Shown here in pieces: positions 21,630-28,043 of a stretch of 64,000 nucleotides of DNA (its first letter is position 1; each line of letters begins with the position of its first letter). Made by a program: the position numbers and the translations under genes. Below the pieces are notes generated by a model. It searched no databases. It worked only from the letters and a program-made list of their open reading frames with translations, and had not been told where the DNA came from. The DNA comes from JBGOTP01 sp963717075 (GTDB lineage Bacteria; Acidobacteriota; Vicinamibacteria; Vicinamibacterales; CAVVIG01), in assembly GCA_963717075.1 (NCBI GenBank), contig CAVQVI010000034.1:124001-188000 (forward strand), in the 5' to 3' direction.

Positions 21630-23213
21630 CTACGCGTGCAGCTCGCAGGCGGTAAGCAGGTCGTTCGAGAACATCGCGCGACCTTTGGGTGACAAGAACG
21701 CCCGACGCGCAGCCAGCCATTCGTCCACCGCCCCGCCCCAACGCTGGCGGATGTCCTTGCTGGTGATGTGGTGCACCTTGCCCCAGTGCTGCGTGTAGGG
21801 AATCTTCCGCGCGTCGAGCGCGGCCCAGGCCCGGTCGTAGAATTCCAGTGTTCGCCTGGAGCCCGCGCCCGTCATTTCGATCGTGCAGGTGGTGTCGAAT
21901 CGCGTGAACGCCATCAGCGCGTTCGACTTTTGCACGTACCGCAATCCGAACATGCCTGGGTACGAATGCTCGCGAGCCACTTCGAGCAGGGCCTCTACGG
22001 CAGCCCGCGTATCCCGAAGATCGACGCCGATTTCCGTGCTGAGTGACTTGCCAACGAGCTCGGTCTCACCGAACACCTGGCCGTGCGTGCCCAGCACCAT
22101 TTCCCCACGAGCTTTGACGACACCTTCGAACATCGCACCGACGCCGCCGGGGATCGTGGCCGGCAGAGCCGTGGCGAGTTTGCCGCCAATGCCAAGCAGG
22201 TCGATGCCAGGAACGAGCTTTCCGTCCTTCGACGGCCGTTTGGAGTGTTCGCCGAACGGCCGCTTGTACATCGCCGTGACCAGCGCCCCGCGTTGTCCGC
22301 GACCCGCTTTGTACGGATTTAGGGCGAAGTCCAGATGAAACGGCTCGGTGCCCGGATCCGGAAGACTGAGTGCGCCGGTGTCCAGCGTGAACGCCGCGTC
22401 CGCGACGTCCGGCCAGTCCATGCGAAGACTGCGCACGTCGAGGAGATAGATCGGCGTGGCCTCGAACAACACCGCGTGGATGATGCCGAAGCTGCCGAAT
22501 CCGACGACCGCGGCGCGAAACAGGCGGTCGTCGCGGACGAGTGTGGCCCCGATGTGATGGCAGAACTCGTCGGACACAATCGGTCTCGAAGCCGGCTCGA
22601 TCCAGTAGCTCCGTCCGTCCTCCGCAAGCACATGCAGCCCGACCATGTAATCCTGCATGGCGCCCACACGACGCGCGGATCCGTGCGTGCCGGTTGAGAT
22701 CGCGCCGCAGATGCTCTGACCGTTGCTCGCGCCCGACGTGGGAAGAGCGAGGCCGTTCGATTCAAGGTTCGTGTTCAGTTCGGCGACACTCGTCCCGCAC
22801 TGCGCGAACACCAGATGCGCTGGATCGACATTCGTCGATGAGACGTGCGGGGCTGGAAGTCCGATGGCGTGATAGTTGAGCGGCAGCGTGTTGATCATCA
22901 CGTCGGGACAGATGGCAACCGGAGACAGGGACCAGCGCGCGCCGACGGCCCGTACGCGCCGGCCCTTTGCCTGCGCCGATTCGAGAGCCGCCTGCAACTT
23001 GCGGCACCCAACCCGCCACGTCTCGCCACCGGGCGCGGACCCGTTCCAGACGTCAACGAGCTCATCGACCGTGGCTGTCAGGTTTCCGTGTTTGTTCGTC
23101 CACTGCGATCCAGGCGCAGGGGCCGCGGACGCTGCCTTGAGAGGCCAGCTCGCTCCAATCGCACCAAACGCCACCGTCGCGGCGCTGGTTTTCAGCATCT
23201 CCCGACGTGTCAT
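21630..23213 (-). CDS. Tat-exported FAD-linked sugar-lactone oxidase-like protein
   Basis: This 527-residue flavoprotein starts at ATG 23213, which overlaps the stop of the lipoprotein gene (ATGA). Its N-terminus MTRREMLKTSAATVAFGAIGASWPLKAASA is a twin-arginine-type signal. The FAD-binding domain (PCMH type) shows VDELVDVWNG, RVRAVGARWSLSPVAI, and GLALPTSGASNGQSICGAISTGTHGSARRVG, ending with the C-terminal ALO-like HWGKVHH. It resembles D-arabinono-1,4-lactone/L-gulono-lactone oxidases, which make ascorbate-type lactones with O2. The true substrate is unknown. Confidence 0.82.
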   Translation of the reverse strand: MTRREMLKTSAATVAFGAIGASWPLKAASAAPAPGSQWTNKHGNLTATVDELVDVWNGSAPGGETWRVGCRKLQAALESAQAKGRRVRAVGARWSLSPVAICPDVMINTLPLNYHAIGLPAPHVSSTNVDPAHLVFAQCGTSVAELNTNLESNGLALPTSGASNGQSICGAISTGTHGSARRVGAMQDYMVGLHVLAEDGRSYWIEPASRPIVSDEFCHHIGATLVRDDRLFRAAVVGFGSFGIIHAVLFEATPIYLLDVRSLRMDWPDVADAAFTLDTGALSLPDPGTEPFHLDFALNPYKAGRGQRGALVTAMYKRPFGEHSKRPSKDGKLVPGIDLLGIGGKLATALPATIPGGVGAMFEGVVKARGEMVLGTHGQVFGETELVGKSLSTEIGVDLRDTRAAVEALLEVAREHSYPGMFGLRYVQKSNALMAFTRFDTTCTIEMTGAGSRRTLEFYDRAWAALDARKIPYTQHWGKVHHITSKDIRQRWGGAVDEWLAARRAFLSPKGRAMFSNDLLTACELHA

Positions 23214-23527
23214 CGCGCCACCCCCGACGTCTTGGCGCACGTCCACTCGATGGTGACGGGCGTCCAGAAGCCGAGCGTGATTACGGTCGCAATGGCATCG
23301 AGTGCCGTGACCTTAACCGTCACGGCCGACAGGCCGTTGCCGTTGCAGTTATCCGGTGTGGTGCGGGGCTCCAGCGCGCCCCAGACGATCGAATGCACGC
23401 GCCTGATGTGTGGTGCGGTTGACGGTGGCGTTCCTTCCGGCGCGACCCGAAAGTGGGCACATCCCGATGTGAGCCCCGATGTGAGCAACGTCGCGACGCA
23501 GAACCAGGCAATGGTACGCATGCGCAT
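23210..23527 (-). CDS. Bor-like small lipoprotein
   Basis: This 105-residue protein has a lipoprotein signal (MRMRTIAWFCVATLLTSGLTSGC, lipobox LTSGC) and a C-terminal half that reads LSAVTVKVTALDAIATVITLGFWTPVTIEWTCA. The pattern 'VxTLGxWxPVxxxxxC' is typical of Bor/Iss-type and related envelope lipoproteins. The disulfide pair would be C61-C98 approximately. Co-translated with the oxidase gene downstream through ATGA overlap, so it may anchor or accompany that enzyme. Confidence 0.7.
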   Translation of the reverse strand: MRMRTIAWFCVATLLTSGLTSGCAHFRVAPEGTPPSTAPHIRRVHSIVWGALEPRTTPDNCNGNGLSAVTVKVTALDAIATVITLGFWTPVTIEWTCAKTSGVAR

Positions 23528-23867
23528 CTCCTAACGGCGGCCCAGTAAGGCAGGAGTGCGGGGTCGCACTCAGGAATGCGCGGATGGTGGGAAAGGGGGC
23601 TCAGGCCGGACGACATCACCTCGCTCAGGGGGGCGGTGTCAGGGGCTGTCGAGCGACCCATAAGGGGCGTTCTGTTGACCACAGGCCCCTAATGTTTCCT
23701 ATTGTCTGACGGCGTGAGGATCGGTGCAGCACATGAAACAAGAAGCTGCCGGCAGGCACATCCTCGAAGGAAAGATGCAGGCCATTGGGCGAGCCGGAGG
23801 AGTGTGACGGTGCGCAGCCGTTGGCCCGGTCGCGATCGAGTTGATTCACGGCGACGAACGAGCGATC
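23528..23867. other. 340-bp spacer with no convincing gene
   Basis: Contains G-rich tracts (for example GGGGGGCGG near 23627) and a minus-strand stretch 23690-23849 coding for NGLHLSFEDVPAGSFLFHVLHRSS, which reads like protein sequence but has no start support or recognised family. It could be a gene remnant. Nothing else recognised. Confidence 0.35.
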
Positions 23868-23893
23868 GCCCGAGCTGAAGCTCGGGCCTACGA
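23868..23893. repeat. Dispersed palindromic repeat at the lipA stop
   Basis: The palindrome GCCCGAGCTGAAGCTCGGGC at 23868-23887 is followed by CTACGA at 23888-23893. The lipA stop codon (TAG, complement of 23888-23890) lies inside the repeat, so the element supplies the end of the gene. Confidence 0.8.
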
Positions 23894-24802
23894 CTGCGTG
23901 TGGACGAGAGTCCGGTCGTACGACTCGGCGGTTTCCTGAGCGTGGTAGGAACTGCGCACGAGCGGGCCCGAATCGACGTGGCTGAAGCCCAGGCCAAGCG
24001 CAATCTGTTTCAGCTCGTGGAACTCGTCTGGATGGTAGTACCGGCTCATCCGTGCATGCGCCGGCGTTGGCCGGAGGTACTGCCCGATGGTGAGAATTGC
24101 GCAGCCGGTGTCACGCAGGTCTCGAAAGGTCGAGACGAGTTCGTCCTTCTCTTCACCGAGCCCCACCATCACGCCGCTCTTCGTTGGAATATCGGGTGCG
24201 TACCTGCGTGCGCGATCGAGCAGTTCGAGCGTTCGTGGGTACCGGCCGCCCGACCGCGCCATTCGGTAGAGCCGCGGCACCGTTTCCGTGTTGTGGTTGA
24301 GAACGTCCGGTCGCGCATCGAGGACAGTCCGTAGTGCACCTTCGCGTCCCTGGAAGTCCGGAATCAGGACTTCAATGCGGCATCGCGGCAGCCTCGCGCG
24401 CGTCAGTCGGATCGTGTCGGCGAAGACTGACGCTCCTCCGTCCTCGATGTCATCGCGGTCGACCGACGTAATCACCACGTAGTTGAGACCGAGCGTTGTG
24501 ATCGCATTGGCGACTCGCGCGGGTTCAGCCGGATCGATCGGATCGGGACGACCGTGCTCGACCGCGCAATAGGCACATGCGCGTGTACAGACATCCCCGA
24601 GAATCATGAACGTCGCGGTGCCTTGGGCCCAGCACTCGCCGATGTTCGGGCAGCGCGCTTCTTCGCACACCGTGTGCAGGTTCAGATCCCGCATCAATCC
24701 CTTCAAACGCAGGTAGCTCAGCGAGCCAGGAGCACGGACCTTCAACCAGTCGGGTTTCGGCTCACGAGGTTTGAGGTCGGAGACGGGAATGAGGTGGGTC
24801 AT
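23888..24802 (-). CDS. lipA: Lipoyl synthase
   Basis: Radical-SAM enzyme that inserts two sulfur atoms into the octanoyl group on lipoyl domains such as that of AceF in this window. ATG at 24802 gives 304 residues. The auxiliary cluster motif VCEEARCPNIGEC and the radical-SAM motif CTRACAYC are intact. DRDDIEDGGA, NHNTETVPRLY, SGVMVGLGEE and the terminal SGPLVRSSYHA serine motif are also present. No lipB is adjacent. A TATAAT box eight bases before the ATG suggests a leaderless or nearly leaderless transcript. Confidence 0.95.
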   Translation of the reverse strand: MTHLIPVSDLKPREPKPDWLKVRAPGSLSYLRLKGLMRDLNLHTVCEEARCPNIGECWAQGTATFMILGDVCTRACAYCAVEHGRPDPIDPAEPARVANAITTLGLNYVVITSVDRDDIEDGGASVFADTIRLTRARLPRCRIEVLIPDFQGREGALRTVLDARPDVLNHNTETVPRLYRMARSGGRYPRTLELLDRARRYAPDIPTKSGVMVGLGEEKDELVSTFRDLRDTGCAILTIGQYLRPTPAHARMSRYYHPDEFHELKQIALGLGFSHVDSGPLVRSSYHAQETAESYDRTLVHTQS

Positions 24803-24810
24803 CTGTCGCA

Positions 24811-24816
24811 ATTATA
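24811..24816 (-). promoter_or_regulatory. Predicted -10 box of lipA
   Basis: On the minus strand TATAAT (complement of 24811-24816) is followed by eight bases and the lipA ATG. Transcription would then begin within about two bases of the start codon. No ribosome site and no clear -35 box are seen. Confidence 0.5.
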
Positions 24817-24909
24817 TCGACGCCCCCGTCGCCGCGGATAAATCACGAGTGCGAACGCATCAGAAGCGCAAGGGAAGGGAGTCAGGACAAGCTGAGAGGC
24901 ACTGGTACA

Positions 24910-25557
24910 TCACACCTGCCTGAGACCGGCAATCAAGTAGTCGGCGAACTGGTCCGCAACTTCCTGAGAGGTAGAGGGGCCGTTCGGGCTGAACCACCGC
25001 GGAATCCAGTTCACGGCACCGAGGATGGCGAAGGACAGGAGCTTGGCGTCGGCGTTCTGGAACGTACCGTTCTGGATGCCGGCGCGCATCACGCTCCGCA
25101 TGCCCTGATCGAACTGATCGCGACGCACCACGACCGCCCGCCGGTGCGCGGGGCTCAGCGCCTCGAGGTCGAGGAACAAGGCCGTGCCATGCAGTTCGTC
25201 GAGAATCGTGTGGACGAAGGCCACGATCAAGCGCCGCAGCTTCGCGTCAGCGGTCTCGTCGTCGCGCTCGACGTCCCCGAGGATTCTGAGCAGTTGATCC
25301 AGCGAATATTGATGGCACGCGAACAGGATCTCCTCTTTGTTTCGAAAGTAGTAGTAGAGATTTCCCTTCTTCATATGGAGCGAGGCCGCAATCTGCTCGA
25401 CCGTGGCTCCGTGATACCCCAGCCGGCGGAACGCGCAGGCCGCGCTCTTCAGAATTTCGACGCGCGTCAAGATGGCAGTCGCCGGAAGCCGCGTTCGCCG
25501 GCGCGTCCGGCGCGCACCGGGCCGAACGGGAGCCCGCGACGCCTCACCAGTGCTCAC
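24910..25557 (-). CDS. TetR-family transcriptional regulator
   Basis: This 215-residue regulator starts at GTG 25557; the frame is open to 25659 but upstream residues are not regulator-like. After a basic N-terminal stretch (RPGARRTRRRTRLP) the helix-turn-helix is ILKSAACAFRRLGYHGATVEQIAASLHMKKGNLYYYFRNKEEIL. The C-terminal ligand domain reads LHGTALFLDLEALSPAHRRAVVVRRDQFDQGM, in the style of KstR2/FadR-like TetR proteins that respond to acyl-CoA thioesters. A perfect palindrome 15 bp upstream of the start suggests autoregulation. The divergent gene at 25676 may share the operator. Confidence 0.85.
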   Translation of the reverse strand: MSTGEASRAPVRPGARRTRRRTRLPATAILTRVEILKSAACAFRRLGYHGATVEQIAASLHMKKGNLYYYFRNKEEILFACHQYSLDQLLRILGDVERDDETADAKLRRLIVAFVHTILDELHGTALFLDLEALSPAHRRAVVVRRDQFDQGMRSVMRAGIQNGTFQNADAKLLSFAILGAVNWIPRWFSPNGPSTSQEVADQFADYLIAGLRQV

Positions 25558-25572
25558 GGTTCTACGGTAGTT

Positions 25573-25586
25573 TGAACGACCGTTCA
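25573..25586. promoter_or_regulatory. Predicted TetR operator
   Basis: The palindrome TGAACG-AC-CGTTCA lies between the divergent TetR gene (start 25557) and the small gene at 25676. GAACG...CGTTC spacing is typical of TetR-type operators. Its position just upstream of the regulator start fits autorepression. Confidence 0.65.
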
Positions 25587-25675
25587 GCGCAAGGGTTCCT
25601 TGGGAATGCTTGCGTCCCACAGCTGTCAGCTGGTCCCCGGCTGGCGTTGAGTGAAACACTAATGGTAACCTTTGG

Positions 25676-26074
25676 ATGTCGGTAATGCCGCTGGTCCGAA
25701 ACCGTTTGCCGTGGCTCGTCGTGGGGTGGCTGACCGTTCAGCTCACGGGGCTCTGTGTCGCGCCGGTTGCGTTGCGCGCGTCCGCCATCAGCGTGGGCGA
25801 AAGTGCCTGCTCCTGTCCAGGCGCCGAGCCCGGGCAGCAGTGCCCGATGCATCGCCAGCACGGCGATGGCCATCACGAAGAGCGAGGGCGGTGCGCGATG
25901 CGCGGTACCCTCGGTCAGTCAGACGCTGTGCTCCTTGTGCTCGCAGCACCAGGCGCCGTGCCTCAGAACCGCTACGTTCCACACGTCCCGCAGCACGTTG
26001 CTCGCCTCATCGCTGGTCAGACCGCGACGGTTTCGCGTTCTGAACTCCCCGAGTTTCCGCCGCCCCGCACCTAG
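25676..26074 (+). CDS. Small exported Cys/His-rich protein, possibly metal-binding
   Basis: This 132-residue protein begins MSVMPLVRNRLPWLVVGWLTVQLTGLCVAPVAL, a signal-anchor-like stretch. A metal-ligand-rich segment follows: ACSCPGAEPGQQCPMHRQHG and DGHHEERGRCAM, with Cys, His and Met residues. It is the first gene before a copper-related cluster. Its N-terminal half resembles the odd N-terminus of the TonB receptor at 28044. A role in copper handling is inference. ATG at 25685 is an alternative start. Confidence 0.6.
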   Translation: MSVMPLVRNRLPWLVVGWLTVQLTGLCVAPVALRASAISVGESACSCPGAEPGQQCPMHRQHGDGHHEERGRCAMRGTLGQSDAVLLVLAAPGAVPQNRYVPHVPQHVARLIAGQTATVSRSELPEFPPPRT

Positions 26075-26208
26075 TCGTTCTCTGTTTCTTACGGTTTTCT
26101 CCAGAGCGGGACCTTTGTCTTGGCGCTTGACGCCTCATAGCGGGAGAGATCCCGGACGGCGGCATGAACCAGCTGTGATCGACGGCAGACGATCGGCTCC
26201 GAACAGGC

Positions 26209-27600
26209 ATGCGAGTGATTGGAATGGAAGTCATCAACGAGAAGGCCAGATGGCCAGGGGGAACGGCTTGGTCGGGCGCGGCGCTCGTGGGTCTATGCCT
26301 GGTCTTCGGGAGCGTCGGCATCGGAGGCGCCGACGCCGAGGTGACTCTTGGCATCGCAGGTCGCTCGAACGCCAACGTGTCGCTCGCGTCAAGTAGCTCG
26401 TTCGTCGCGGCGGTGTGGTCGGCCTCGCCCGCCAGCGGCGGCACCGATATTTACGCTGCGGTCAGCTTCGATGGCGGCGCGATGTTCTCCGCGCCGGCGC
26501 GCGTGAATTCCACGGCGGGTGAAGCGAATGTGAACGCCGAACAGCCGCCACGCGTGACGCTGGTGGTTGATCCCGGATCGCCCGACCGGAAGGTCGGGCC
26601 TGCGAGCGCGCCCAATCGCGGGCCTGCGAGTGCCCCGGCCCTTGTCGTCGTCTGGACGGCGAAGGGAGCATCCGGCACGAGGCTGCTGACGGCGCGGTCC
26701 ATCGACGGCGGGCGGACATTCAGCCGCACGGCGACCGTCCCTGGTAGTGAAGCGGCGGGGAACCGAGGGTGGGAAGCCGTGGCGTCCGACAGCCAAGGCC
26801 GTGTCATGACGGTGTGGCTGGACCATCGCGGGCTGGCCAAGCCGGGCGATCAGACAGCCTCGACGCACCACGACAGGAGCCACCACTCGTCAGGAGGTGC
26901 CGCGAAGCCAGATGGCGTTGCGGCTGCTCAGCTCTCGAAGTTGTATTTTTCGGCAATCGACGAACCATTGGCGACTCGCGAGATTGCCGGGGGCGTCTGC
27001 TACTGTTGCAAGACCGCGCTCGCCGCTGGACCGGCGAACGCGATCGCGGTCGCCTGGCGTCACGTCTATCCGGGCAATATTCGAGACATTGCGTTCACGA
27101 TGTCGCGCGACGGTGGGAAGACCTTCGCTCCGCAGATTCGCGTGAGCGAAGACAAGTGGGAGCTCGAAGGCTGTCCCGACGACGGACCGGCCATGGCCGT
27201 GGACGCGGAAGGTGTCGTCCATGTGGTGTGGCCGACGCTGGTCAACGAGGATGGCGCGCAAACGATGGCGTTGTTTCACGCGCTGTCCCGAGATGGTCGT
27301 CGCTTCAGCGCGCGTCAGCGCATTCCCACTGAGGGGGTCCCGCACCATCCGCAGGTCGCATTGGCGAGAGACGGCTCTCTGGTTGTTGCGTGGGACGAGC
27401 TGCGTGGCGACTCCCGACGGATCGCCGCCGCGCGCGCGCTGGTCGATGCTGGCGGCCGTGTGAGTTTTCGGCGGCAAGTCCTGAACGGGTCGGAGCGCGC
27501 CACGTATCCGGTGTTGGCAGCGTCGGGCAGCAGCGTGCTCTTGGCCTTCACTGCTGGAGATGCGTCGAACTCTGTAATCCGAGTCGCTCGCTTGAAATAG
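26209..27600 (+). CDS. Exported sialidase-fold (BNR-repeat) protein with a CYCC motif
   Basis: This 463-residue protein has an N-terminal membrane/signal segment (residues 18-43) and repeated Asp-box-like units: AAVSFDGGAMFS, ARSIDGGRTFSRTA, FTMSRDGGKTFAPQIRV and HALSRDGRRFSA. These mark a six-bladed sialidase-type propeller. The motif C264-Y-C266-C267-K (nt 26998-27012) with EGCPDDG later suggests metal or redox chemistry rather than glycan cleavage. It precedes copC by 47 bp and is probably co-transcribed. Residues about 124-141 (PDRKVGPASAPNRGPASA) derive from a palindromic repeat inserted in frame. Confidence 0.75.
   Translation: MRVIGMEVINEKARWPGGTAWSGAALVGLCLVFGSVGIGGADAEVTLGIAGRSNANVSLASSSSFVAAVWSASPASGGTDIYAAVSFDGGAMFSAPARVNSTAGEANVNAEQPPRVTLVVDPGSPDRKVGPASAPNRGPASAPALVVVWTAKGASGTRLLTARSIDGGRTFSRTATVPGSEAAGNRGWEAVASDSQGRVMTVWLDHRGLAKPGDQTASTHHDRSHHSSGGAAKPDGVAAAQLSKLYFSAIDEPLATREIAGGVCYCCKTALAAGPANAIAVAWRHVYPGNIRDIAFTMSRDGGKTFAPQIRVSEDKWELEGCPDDGPAMAVDAEGVVHVVWPTLVNEDGAQTMALFHALSRDGRRFSARQRIPTEGVPHHPQVALARDGSLVVAWDELRGDSRRIAAARALVDAGGRVSFRRQVLNGSERATYPVLAASGSSVLLAFTAGDASNSVIRVARLK
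26580..26632. repeat. Palindromic repeat translated inside the propeller gene
   Basis: GCCCGACCGGAAGGTCGGGC (26580-26599) is followed by CTGCGA and then a degraded second copy (GCGGGCCTGCGAG to about 26632). Both lie in the open reading frame of the sialidase-fold protein, in a surface-loop-like linker. The frame stays open. Confidence 0.7.
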
Positions 27601-27647
27601 AGATGGGATTGTTCAGTGAACGAATTGACGTGTCAGAAGGAGAGATC

Positions 27648-28025
27648 ATGAGATCAAGTCTGTGGCGTGCCGGTGTGGTCACGACCGTTGTGCTCTGTGC
27701 CCTGGTGCTGTCGGTGATCGTTCAGGCACATGCGAAGCTGGAGAAGTCGGAGCCTGCGAAGAACGCGACTGTCACCGCGCCACCGCCCCATTTGCAGCTC
27801 TGGTTCAACGAGAAGCCAGACGTCAAGACCAGCAAGATCGAGCTGCGCAGCGCCTCGGGTCCAGTGAAGCTGGGACCGGTCCATTCCATGGACGCGAAGA
27901 CGCTGATGGCGGTTGTCTCGGGCGACATGCCGGACGGCAGCTACACCGTCAGCTGGCAGACTGCGGGCGATGACGGGCACGTGTTGAAGGGCGAGTTCAC
28001 GTTCTCCTTGAAGCGCGCGAAGTAG
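27648..28025 (+). CDS. copC: Copper-binding periplasmic protein CopC
   Basis: This 125-residue protein starts at ATG 27648 with GAAGGAGAG upstream. The signal peptide ends at QAHA, so the mature chain starts at or next to the conserved HAKLEKSEPA histidine that binds Cu(II). The rest is an Ig-like CopC domain: LQLWFNEKPDVKTSKIELR and DGSYTVSWQTAGDDGHVLKGEF with the second conserved histidine. CopC delivers copper to CopD, encoded at 31084. The two are separated by a TonB receptor gene, which is unusual. Confidence 0.9.
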   Translation: MRSSLWRAGVVTTVVLCALVLSVIVQAHAKLEKSEPAKNATVTAPPPHLQLWFNEKPDVKTSKIELRSASGPVKLGPVHSMDAKTLMAVVSGDMPDGSYTVSWQTAGDDGHVLKGEFTFSLKRAK

Positions 28026-28043
28026 CAGCTGACCGGCCATTCC

